Shown: positions 46,141 to 53,742 of the stretch, one piece after another
How the letters are laid out: each line of letters opens with the position of its first letter
Numbering within the stretch: position 1 is the stretch's first letter
Source of the DNA: Acidobacteriota bacterium
GTDB taxonomy: Bacteria > Acidobacteriota > Holophagae > Acanthopleuribacterales > Acanthopleuribacteraceae
DNA length: 64,000 bases
Assembly: GCA_020439745.1 (NCBI GenBank)
Contig: JAGQSC010000021.1
Span: 248,001-312,000, forward strand
Direction of reading: 5' to 3'
Notes under the pieces: model-generated
Told to the model about the DNA's origin: nothing
The model's input: only the letters and a program-made list of their open reading frames with translations
Database searches by the model: none
Made by a program: the position numbers and the translations under genes

Positions 46141-47964
46141 ATGTTTGTTTTGTTTTTACTGCTAACAGTCATTGGGATGGGACCCATTTACGCCAATCGT
46201 CGCATGTTGGGTGTGGATTCTGTTGGGCTTTTTCTTGTGCTGTCATTTTTCTTGGGATCCATTTTTAGCGTCATGTTGTTGCTTACGTTGGGCCATGTGT
46301 CGTTTGCGTTTGGGCCTCGACCCGCCGTGATCATCCTGTTTTTGTTAGCGGCGCTGTCTTTTGCATGGTTGGTATTCCAGGTAAAGACGTGGACCGCTGT
46401 CAAAACGTTGGCCAGCGAATGGTGCAGTTGGCGTGGTCATGCACTTTATGTCTGGATCTGTTTCAGCCTGTTTTTTGCCGCTTGTGTCTTGATTAATCAG
46501 AAATATTTTTTCACGAACTGGGACCATTTCTCGTTTTGGCTGACAGATGCCAAGTTGATTTATGAGGGTGGCGAGCTTCGTCACGATTTGAATGTGATCA
46601 CCAAGTATCACTACACGTCGTTTTATCCTTTGCACGCCGTCCTCTGTTATTGGTTCATGGGTCGTCTGGCCGAACAATATGCCTCGCTGTTCACGCTTGC
46701 CTATGGGTTTTGTGGGACCGTGATTGCGTTCTCGGCCTTAAGACAGTGCAGCTCGGTTACTCGTTCACTGGGTGCTGCCTTATTGATCATCATGAATGTA
46801 TGTCTCGTGGCTAACCACTACCTGCTGTTTACGATGTATGCCGAAATCATATTTGCTGCAATGGTGGCGTTTTTCGTGTACTTGTTGTGGCAGGAATTCG
46901 ATCCACAGACCGAATCGGCGCGCATGGCATTCGCGGTTTTGGACCTTGTGGCCATGTGTTTGCTAAAGCCCACCAATCGCTATTATGCCTTGGTGTTATG
47001 TGCTCTCTGGTGGTCATACCGGAACCCTCATTGGCGGAGCGCTTTGAAGGCAAAGTGGTGGCCCGCAATGGCATCAATCACTTGGGCAGGCGTCGTTTGG
47101 GGAACGCACGCATTCTATCGGGCGAGACATTTCAGTACCGTCGAAGCCAAAGAAGTATTGGTAACTGCCAAAGAGGTCGAATGGAAGCAATATGTGGGCT
47201 ACCTCGAAGAAATGACGATGTATTTGGGCCACCATCTGTTGGTGCCCATCCTAGTCATTGGTGTGGTTCTGGTTCTGGTACTCACACGACGCCGCATGCC
47301 GGCCCGGTCGGGGTTCATGGTTCTTGGCTTGCTGGTTTTGCCCTTCCTGAATGTGCTTCATTGGATTTTGCTGTTGAACACGCTACAGACTGGTAGCTTG
47401 TTACGTTATGTAACCACGGTGTTTTATGCCTTTCCCATGTTGCTTGGGTTTTCCCAGATCCGCATCCCAACGCACGGTTTTCGGGCCTGGCTGACACACC
47501 TTTTTCCATCTATTGCGACAATCATTGGTGTGGGTCTGGTGTTTTTTTGGTTTCCGCCGGAAATGCCGTCCCATAATGGTTCGTATCTCTCGGCACGATG
47601 GCAAAAACCCTTTGTTGTCCGCGCACAGGCTGTAAGGGAAGCCATTGGTGAGGGTAGCCTCATGTTGGTTTCTGTGCTGGAGACCGGCAAAATATCCAAT
47701 GAGCAATACGATGGCTATTGCATCAATTACTACTTGAGCGACCATGTGACAGGTGGAACCTATCGCGAGCACCTGGAAGATTTTCCAGCTCGTCTCAGAT
47801 CTGTCGCACCGGATTACGTGTTTGTCACGAAGCCTCACGCCGAGTTGGCAGCTTATTTCGGGATGGCCGATGAACAGGATGCTCTGTTCCGAGTGCATCT
47901 GGGCGAGCAACTGACCTTTGAACGGGTTGCCCTCAATACAGAAGGTTTTTACGACGATCCCTAA
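46141..47964 (+). CDS. Polytopic membrane protein, possible GT-C glycosyltransferase
   Basis: The 607-residue protein has about ten to twelve membrane helices and a soluble C-terminal part of about 130 residues. Between the third and fourth helices it has NWDHFSFWLTDAKLIYEGG; acidic residues in such an outer loop are typical of GT-C glycosyltransferases of the GT39/ArnT type that use lipid-linked sugars. No closer family is recognised; an O-antigen polymerase-like protein is the alternative. It closes the polysaccharide operon and its stop overlaps the convergent LRR gene by 4 bases. Confidence 0.65.
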   Translation: MFVLFLLLTVIGMGPIYANRRMLGVDSVGLFLVLSFFLGSIFSVMLLLTLGHVSFAFGPRPAVIILFLLAALSFAWLVFQVKTWTAVKTLASEWCSWRGHALYVWICFSLFFAACVLINQKYFFTNWDHFSFWLTDAKLIYEGGELRHDLNVITKYHYTSFYPLHAVLCYWFMGRLAEQYASLFTLAYGFCGTVIAFSALRQCSSVTRSLGAALLIIMNVCLVANHYLLFTMYAEIIFAAMVAFFVYLLWQEFDPQTESARMAFAVLDLVAMCLLKPTNRYYALVLCALWWSYRNPHWRSALKAKWWPAMASITWAGVVWGTHAFYRARHFSTVEAKEVLVTAKEVEWKQYVGYLEEMTMYLGHHLLVPILVIGVVLVLVLTRRRMPARSGFMVLGLLVLPFLNVLHWILLLNTLQTGSLLRYVTTVFYAFPMLLGFSQIRIPTHGFRAWLTHLFPSIATIIGVGLVFFWFPPEMPSHNGSYLSARWQKPFVVRAQAVREAIGEGSLMLVSVLETGKISNEQYDGYCINYYLSDHVTGGTYREHLEDFPARLRSVAPDYVFVTKPHAELAAYFGMADEQDALFRVHLGEQLTFERVALNTEGFYDDP

Positions 47965-49724
47965 GGTAGAGGGAAGGGGATCGTCATGCTTGGTTCCAGG
48001 AAACTGTTAAAGACGAATGAGGTACCTGCGAGTCGCTGATCACTGGAGACCTGCACCGCTGCCCCGATCGGAAGTTGCTCCAGTTGGAAGATGTCTTTGA
48101 CCAGCAACGCCAGGGGGCGATTATCGGTAAGGGTCAATGCTACAGGTTCACCTGAGGGGCCCATACCGTCGAACAGTTGGCAACTTATTTCGGTGGCACC
48201 AGAAGCCATTGGCGCCACCAAGACAATCGCAGGAATCATGTCGCCAGGTAGATAGGCGAACAGCAGTCGTTCGTGCCATTGATCTGCGAATTGGCCCACG
48301 GTTTGTGCTGGAGATGCTTTTGAGGCGGCATCGCGATTGAACGTGATGAATGAGGGGTAGATTTGATCGCTGGGACTGTGGATGGTAAGGGCATAACCGG
48401 TCAGTGCGCCGAATAGGTCGTCACTGGACGACACAAACACGGAGTTTGGTGCCATCTCAATCACTTTCTCACCTCGGTCACCCGATCTCGTTGTGGCTAC
48501 CAACTGCACGGAAACTGCATCCTGAGTTGCGTTGAAAAGACTGACGCGCGATGTCCATTGGCTATTATTGACGATCCAAGGAATGACGGCTTGGGCAGCA
48601 CCCAGCGATTGACAGTCCAGTTCGCCCGTGAGCTGAGGTGTGTAGGCGAACGTGAGGCCTTCTTTCTGGTTCAGGGCAAGAATGTCCGCACAGTCGTTCA
48701 AATCCAGCAGATTGTTCTGGATAAAGAAGAGCGAAATGCGATCCAACTGGTCGAGGCCGTTGGGCAAATCGGTGAGCTGGTTGTCGCGTACGAACAAACA
48801 ACACATATCCTGCCAACCGGCCACATCTGGAAAATCCCGAAGCTGGTTCTCGTTGAGGTTGACAAAAGAGAGCGATGGCAAGTCTGCGAGCTGTTGCACA
48901 TCTATAAATTGATTGCGCTGTGCATACAAGGTGGACAGTTCCAACTGATTGTTCAAATCAGGCAAATCGGTGAGCCCAAGGCCAGTCAGGCTCAAATACT
49001 GTAAGCGGTAGGGCGATAGATCGGGGATGCTGGTAAGCGGATTGTCACCAATCGCCAGTCCTTCGAGGTTTGGAAATCCAGAGAGGTCAGGTATCTCGGA
49101 TAGATTGAGTCCTTCCAACTCTAGGAATGACAGCTGGGAGAGGTGGCTTATGTCAGGCAGTGTGGTGAACGCATTGTGGCCTATCTGCAGACTGCGCAAT
49201 TGGTTCACTTGCGACAGGTCAGGTGCAGGGTTGAGATTGTTCCAGGCCACGCTCAACACTTGCAGATTTTGCGGCAGATCGGGTAGTTGGGTCAGAATGT
49301 TTCCGCCTGCATAAAGCGCTTCGAGCTGTGGGGGCAGAGGTCCCATCTGGCGCATGCCGTTGGCGATCACGTACAGCACTCTGAGATGACTGAACGAACT
49401 CAAATCCGGCAACACCTCAATCTGGTTTTCACCAATTTCAAGTTCTTCTAACAGACTTAGAGCTGACAAGTCCGGTAGCGCAGAAATGCGGTTCTGGTCT
49501 ACATCCAATATCGTGATGTTTGTAAATGCTTCAACCCCGGTGAGATCTTGGATATCTCGTCCACTGCAGCGAATGGCCGTGGCAGCCTGTGCTTCAGCCA
49601 TGCTGATCTGGCTATCGCCGTTTTGGTCGTAATCAGCAACCAGGCATGATTTGAGGAACACGTCGGGAATCTCAATGGTCTGAGCCAACAGTGGCGCACA
49701 GCACAAGAGCACAAAGCACTTCAT
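47961..49724 (-). CDS. Secreted leucine-rich-repeat protein with EF-hand
   Basis: The 587-residue protein has a short signal peptide (MKCFVLLCCAPLLA), a calcium-loop motif YDQNGDSQISMAEAQ at about 33-47, and then about 13 to 14 leucine-rich repeats of 20-22 residues, many containing 'LPDLS' (about 55-350). The last 200 residues form beta-rich domains (WTSRVSLFNATQDAVSVQL, AAVQVSSDQRLAGTSFVF), a type common in secreted proteins of this kind of organism. Likely a surface adhesin or binding protein. Confidence 0.8.
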   Translation of the reverse strand: MKCFVLLCCAPLLAQTIEIPDVFLKSCLVADYDQNGDSQISMAEAQAATAIRCSGRDIQDLTGVEAFTNITILDVDQNRISALPDLSALSLLEELEIGENQIEVLPDLSSFSHLRVLYVIANGMRQMGPLPPQLEALYAGGNILTQLPDLPQNLQVLSVAWNNLNPAPDLSQVNQLRSLQIGHNAFTTLPDISHLSQLSFLELEGLNLSEIPDLSGFPNLEGLAIGDNPLTSIPDLSPYRLQYLSLTGLGLTDLPDLNNQLELSTLYAQRNQFIDVQQLADLPSLSFVNLNENQLRDFPDVAGWQDMCCLFVRDNQLTDLPNGLDQLDRISLFFIQNNLLDLNDCADILALNQKEGLTFAYTPQLTGELDCQSLGAAQAVIPWIVNNSQWTSRVSLFNATQDAVSVQLVATTRSGDRGEKVIEMAPNSVFVSSSDDLFGALTGYALTIHSPSDQIYPSFITFNRDAASKASPAQTVGQFADQWHERLLFAYLPGDMIPAIVLVAPMASGATEISCQLFDGMGPSGEPVALTLTDNRPLALLVKDIFQLEQLPIGAAVQVSSDQRLAGTSFVFNSFLEPSMTIPFPLP

Positions 49725-49775
49725 AAGGGTCTCCGGTTGTAGATTTGTGTGGTCGAGCCTAACACAAATAGGGCG

Positions 49776-50543
49776 TTACCAGGTGTATTTCCAACTGACG
49801 CCGTCGCATTTCCAAGCACCGCCCTGTTTGATGAAACGGGCCACGCCAAGCCGATCCTCTGTTTTCAGGTACAAGCGCGCATTTTCCCCGTTCACAGATA
49901 CCTTCTCCACTTGGTACTGCTCGGGAATGTCCAGCGAGTAGGCCAGCATGGAGACCTGACCGTACATTTCTTCATCAATGGCGCGCACCCAGTCTTGTGA
50001 CAGGTTGGCTTTCACGACGTCCGCTTGCTCGGCTTGAATGGCCCCTGCTAGCGCTTTAAGGCTTTGTGCCCATTCGGATTTTTCAGCATCTTTTCCACGG
50101 GCCACAACTCGAGCGTCAAGGTCCTTGGCTGAACTCACGGCCACGTCCACTTGAACGTCAATCCCCACCATGCTGCCCATGATGTCGACTTCACCTTCGG
50201 TGAAAATGCGACCCTTGATGCGCTTACCCACCGTACCTTCGAATTTCAGGCCGTCGCCAAATGACGTTTCGCTGATTCCACGCATAAATGAGACGCGCCA
50301 GATCTTGCCATTGCGAAAAACAAAGTCCAGACGACTCAGATCATGTTCGATCAATCCATCTGCTACGTCTTCATCGGTTAATGGCCAATCGGAGACAATC
50401 ACCGCCAGCTCTGTCTCGTTCGGGTCAAACTCGTTGGGGCGCATGGCGGCCGCCTGTTCCGAAAACTCAAATCGCACGCCTTCATAGGTGGCGTGGCCTA
50501 ATGAGCCACCCCAAGACACAAAGGTCAGTACAGAAATTAACAT
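49776..50543 (-). CDS. Probable exported protein, function unknown
   Basis: A 255-residue protein starting at the ATG at 50543 behind GGAGGAAC. A signal-like N-terminus (MLISVLTFVSWGGSLGHA) leads into an amphipathic, beta-then-alpha sequence with no cysteines beyond one near the end. Some segments (RLDFVFRNGKIWRVSFMRG, GVARFIKQGGAWKCDGVSWK) are reminiscent of DUF4878/NTF2-like lipid or ligand-binding proteins. No named family is recognised. It is 51 bases upstream of the LRR gene. Confidence 0.6.
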   Translation of the reverse strand: MLISVLTFVSWGGSLGHATYEGVRFEFSEQAAAMRPNEFDPNETELAVIVSDWPLTDEDVADGLIEHDLSRLDFVFRNGKIWRVSFMRGISETSFGDGLKFEGTVGKRIKGRIFTEGEVDIMGSMVGIDVQVDVAVSSAKDLDARVVARGKDAEKSEWAQSLKALAGAIQAEQADVVKANLSQDWVRAIDEEMYGQVSMLAYSLDIPEQYQVEKVSVNGENARLYLKTEDRLGVARFIKQGGAWKCDGVSWKYTW

Positions 50544-50991
50544 GTGTTCCTCCATGAACCTCGAACATCGCTGGAAAGATTTGAAAAAGTTTGGGTGTTC
50601 CAAATATAGGCGCACACTTATGGGCGGTCAATCACCACGAGAAACATAAAGTGTTCTCGCGGCAGGGGATTGCGTGAATGTGACGTCCAACACACATCAC
50701 CTTGAATGGACCCAAACGACCGCTTTGGGGCCGTTGGGCGTTTTCAACCGTAAATCACTAGTCATGAGTGCCATTGCCGAGGGGATGAGGGTTAGAAAAC
50801 AGGAGCATGCCCATAGCCGCCATGCTGTACCTTCGCGCTGCATCTGATCTGATTGACGAGGAGCTGGACCGCCGTCTGCTACAACGCCGACCCAGGTTTC
50901 TCGTGGTGCCGGTCTTGCCCTACTAGCTTTGATACCCGCTACACCCAGACCGAGGACCGGATGCATCAGAGTCCGCCAATGTGGCACGTGT
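50544..50991. other. Intergenic stretch without a convincing gene
   Basis: This stretch contains only short open frames on both strands, the longest (50697-50987, minus strand, 96 codons) with an unusual composition (many Arg, Pro, Trp) and no ribosome-binding site or family resemblance. No tRNA, strong hairpin or repeat was seen. It may hold the promoter of the 50543 gene. Confidence 0.5.
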
Positions 50992-51642
50992 CTATGACTT
51001 GTCTCTCATTTGGGTAACAACAGCGGATATGCCTAAGAGGGAAACAAACAGAAGTAATCCCATTTTGCCCGGTAGGGTAGGCACCGAAATGATGAGTGGG
51101 GCATCGTGCAGCGCGAAAGACAGGTCCCAGTTCAGGTCGGGGTTCAAATTGCTGCAATTTTGACCGCCGCAGGGTGTCCAGGGTCCGTGGTTTAGCAAAG
51201 CAAAAGGTGCACCCAATTGACTGGATTGTGTGTGCCAGAACCAGACACAGCCTCCCGCAGACTGCAATGAGACTTCCAGCCAATATGTGCCCGCATTTAG
51301 CGACCAAGATTGCGGTAAAGTGATGGCCACGTCCGATCCAAACTCGCCTGGCTGGAGGTCTTGAGCGTCCTTTAATAGCACGCCAGGCAGACCATGTTTG
51401 TCGGCATAAAGCCGCACACGGGCTGGTGTTAGAAACGCCTTGGGCCGGCAATCATTGGCGTGTCGCCCACGAATCACAATGGACCGAACGGACCAATGGT
51501 CGCCAACGGGTACCGTGAAATCATCAGCCGCAACTGCATCGCTGAACACAGGATTTACATAAGACGGCGCCGCACCTGTTCCAGGCTGGGCCAGTTGCTC
51601 GTAAATGACATTAAGTTGAAAACAAAACCATACAAGAGCCAT
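50992..51642 (-). CDS. Exported protein with VPTL-CTERM-like sorting tail
   Basis: The 216-residue protein begins at the ATG at 51642 behind GGGGG, with a hydrophobic signal-like segment (MALVWFCFQLNVIYEQ). The middle is a beta-sandwich (VRLYADKHGLPGVLLKD, GTYWLEVSLQSAGGCVWFW). The last 30 residues read VPTLPGKMG, a hydrophobic stretch and then the charged end MRDKS, the layout of IPTL-CTERM-type sorting signals. Such tails are removed by a sorting protease after transport to the envelope. An alternative start is the ATG at 51663. No sorting protease gene is in the window. Confidence 0.7.
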   Translation of the reverse strand: MALVWFCFQLNVIYEQLAQPGTGAAPSYVNPVFSDAVAADDFTVPVGDHWSVRSIVIRGRHANDCRPKAFLTPARVRLYADKHGLPGVLLKDAQDLQPGEFGSDVAITLPQSWSLNAGTYWLEVSLQSAGGCVWFWHTQSSQLGAPFALLNHGPWTPCGGQNCSNLNPDLNWDLSFALHDAPLIISVPTLPGKMGLLLFVSLLGISAVVTQMRDKS

Positions 51643-51767
51643 GGATGCCCCCCATTGAATCATGAGTTTCGCAGAGGCAAATTCAATGCCGACATGCAGA
51701 AACAGTCGAATCGTGTTAATGATCTTGCGTGGTTCATAGGAGCCATTGGAACACGGGGAAGAGACCC

Positions 51768-52295
51768 ATGCCTGAAATAGCTTTGAAGAATGCGACGCTA
51801 CGTCATTGGCGGATGGATGACGTCCAAGACTTGGCACGTTTTGCCAATAACCGCGCTGTGTGGCGCAATGTGCGCGATCTATTTCCACATCCTTACACGC
51901 TGGACCATGCCCATCAGTACCTGACGGTTGTCACCCAACAGAAACCTCAAAGCTGTTTCGCCATAGAAGTGGATGGCCAAGCGGGCGGGAGTATCAGTCT
52001 AAAGTTGGGCAGTGATGTCAATCGGTTGTCCGCAGAGATCGGCTATTGGTTGGGCGAGCCCTTTTGGGGACGAGGGATCGTGTCCGAAGCCGTGAACGCG
52101 ATGGTTCAGTATGGTTTCCATGAATTGGGGCTGGTCCGTATCTACGCGGAAGTCTTCGCCTGGAACCCCGCCTCGATGAAAGTGTTGGAAAAGGCCGGCT
52201 TCAAGCTTGAAGGGATCATGCGTGACTCTGCATTGAAAGACGGTCAACTCATCGACCAATACCTTTACGCGCGCATCAAAAAACAAGAACCATGA
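51768..52295 (+). CDS. GNAT-family N-acetyltransferase (RimJ/RimL-like)
   Basis: The 175-residue protein has the acetyl-CoA loop and helix EIGYWLGEPFWGRGIVSEAV and the C-terminal motif VFAWNPASMKVLEKAGFKLEG, which place it with RimJ/RimL-type enzymes that acetylate N-terminal amines or small amines. The ATG at 51768 is behind GGGGAAGAG; the 13 codons before it are not family-like. It is divergent from the VPTL gene. The substrate is unknown. Confidence 0.88.
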   Translation: MPEIALKNATLRHWRMDDVQDLARFANNRAVWRNVRDLFPHPYTLDHAHQYLTVVTQQKPQSCFAIEVDGQAGGSISLKLGSDVNRLSAEIGYWLGEPFWGRGIVSEAVNAMVQYGFHELGLVRIYAEVFAWNPASMKVLEKAGFKLEGIMRDSALKDGQLIDQYLYARIKKQEP

Positions 52296-52318
52296 AAGAA
52301 CACGAATGAACACGAATC
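52294..52318 (+). repeat. Interspersed repeat, copy 1
   Basis: GAACACGAATGAACACGAAT begins right at the GNAT stop codon. The core CACGAATGAACACGAAT (52301-52317) recurs in inverted orientation 450 bases away. Short 'ACGAATGAACACGAAT' elements of this sort are scattered in many environmental genomes; their origin is unclear. Confidence 0.75.
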
Positions 52319-52439
52319 AGAAACGAAGAGGACTCACGTTTCCAACGTCTCCTGCGGATTTATTACACTTCGCGAGTATCGGTAGTTCCATTGAATCGTT
52401 GATCGCTTCAGAAAATGCATGTGGAGATTAAATGATGAA

Positions 52440-52694
52440 CACGATTGCTGCGATCGCCGGTTCTTGTTTGTCCCGATGATTGCGATCTGACGTGCACGGT
52501 TGTCGTGGCTTGATATGGAAGTTACCGATGAGGCTGTTATTTGGCATCGGTTAGGGACTGATACGTCGCCTCACCAGGGACCTTCTGTGGTCGGCTTGGA
52601 AGTTGTCTGGTACAACAGCCTGGGTCTCTATGTATTTGGCAAAGAAGAGTTTGAACGAACCATCGTAGCCCTAATTGGGGAAAACCGAGAATAG
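52440..52694 (+). pseudogene. Decayed small gene remnant
   Basis: An open frame at 52500-52694 encodes 64 residues (WLDMEVTDEAVIWHRLG, VVGLEVVWYNSLGLYVF) with protein-like composition, but it lacks a good start. Coding-like sequence continues upstream in two other frames (RRFLFVP, then DDCDLTCTVV), so joining them needs about two frameshifts. I read this as the remnant of a single small gene, of unknown family. Flanking inverted repeats fit a region of past insertion and loss. Confidence 0.35.
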
Positions 52695-52755
52695 CCATGA
52701 TCCGCCAATGATTCGAATGGGCTGTTCGGAGTACACAATTGACCGGATCCGAGCA

Positions 52756-52794
52756 ATTCGTGTGTATTCGTGTTCATTCGTGGTTCTCTTTTTG
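52756..52794 (-). repeat. Interspersed repeat, copy 2 (inverted)
   Basis: The minus strand reads CCACGAATGAACACGAAT followed by further ACACGAAT units. The 17-base core at 52766-52782 is identical to copy 1 in reverse orientation. Together they could bracket a lost insertion. Confidence 0.75.
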
Positions 52795-52962
52795 TTTTTG
52801 AACTGGGGTTCCGATCGCTATCAAGGTCACGGGCGAATGATCGTTTAGTGAAGATCGAATCATCCATTTTGGTTGTATTCGTGTTTGCCAACGGTTTTCG
52901 AGTACCATGCAACCAGGACTTTAGTTGCCCGTACATGTGAGTGATTGGCTTGGGGGGTTTGG

Positions 52963-53742
52963 ATGATTGTTGTTGAGGGGTTAACCAAGCGGTTTGGCAA
53001 GGTGACCGCGGTCGATGGATTGAGTTTTCAGGTGCAGCCTGGCGAGATCGTGGGTCTGCTAGGTCCCAATGGTGCCGGCAAGACCACAGCCATGCGTTGT
53101 ATGTGCGGTATCACGCCCGCACAGGAAGGTCGAGTGCTCATTCAGGGGGTGGACCTGGATGATGACCCGGTTCGCGCAAAGAGTAAACTGGCGTTCGTTC
53201 CCTCGGAGCCGCGCCTGTTTGATTATCTGACCGTGCAGGAACACATTGGTTTCTTTGCACGCCTCTATGCGGCTGCAGACGGGCAAGCCAGCCGTGAATG
53301 GATTGCCGAGCGGGAAGCTGCAGGTGCCGCATTATTGGCCGAGCTGGACCTAGCTCAGCGGCTGGACTTCCTGCCCGGTGCGCTATCTCGGGGTATGAAG
53401 CAGAAATTGATGATTGCTTGTGCCTTGGTGCACGAACCCCAGGTTCTGATTTTCGATGAGCCTTTTACTGGGTTGGATCCGCACGCCATCCGCAAAGTGC
53501 GACAAATCATTCAGAACCACATCGGCAAAGGTGCCTGCGTCATGATCTCGAGCCATCTGTTAGGCATGGTGGAAGACATGATCACCAGTGCACTGATCAT
53601 CAATCGCGGTCGCAAAGTGGTAGAAGGCAATATGGACGAACTGCGCAAGAATCTGTCTGCCGAACACCAGCATGCCGATCTCGAAGAAATATTCATTCAA
53701 CTCACATCTGAAGCGCCTCAAATAGAGCGTGTCGCACCTTGA
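52963..53742 (+). CDS. ABC transporter ATP-binding protein
   Basis: A 259-residue ATPase with Walker A GPNGAGKTT, signature LSRGMKQKLMIACAL, Walker B VLIFDEPFTGLDP and H-loop SSH. The signature reads LSRGM instead of LSGGQ, common in ABC-2 exporter ATPases. The ATG at 52963 is behind GGGGGG; the frame from 52945 is less likely. It overlaps the permease gene by 4 bases (TTGA), so the pair forms an exporter of unknown substrate. Confidence 0.9.
   Translation: MIVVEGLTKRFGKVTAVDGLSFQVQPGEIVGLLGPNGAGKTTAMRCMCGITPAQEGRVLIQGVDLDDDPVRAKSKLAFVPSEPRLFDYLTVQEHIGFFARLYAAADGQASREWIAEREAAGAALLAELDLAQRLDFLPGALSRGMKQKLMIACALVHEPQVLIFDEPFTGLDPHAIRKVRQIIQNHIGKGACVMISSHLLGMVEDMITSALIINRGRKVVEGNMDELRKNLSAEHQHADLEEIFIQLTSEAPQIERVAP

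Larger units (their letters stand above)
52296..52962. other. 667-base accessory gap with repeats and remnant
   Basis: Between the GNAT gene and the ABC exporter lie two inverted copies of an interspersed repeat, a third partial copy (52877-52885) and the remnant described above. A minus-strand frame at 52628-52936 is produced mainly by the repeat and is not believed. No RNA gene was recognised. Confidence 0.6.

Noticed and set aside
50697-50987. Minus-strand open frame of 96 codons
   Set aside because: Arg/Pro/Trp-rich composition, no ribosome-binding site and no recognisable motif; treated as intergenic.
52628-52936. Minus-strand open frame of 102 codons
   Set aside because: Its sequence is largely generated by the interspersed repeat; frames like this commonly arise from such repeats and show no family resemblance.
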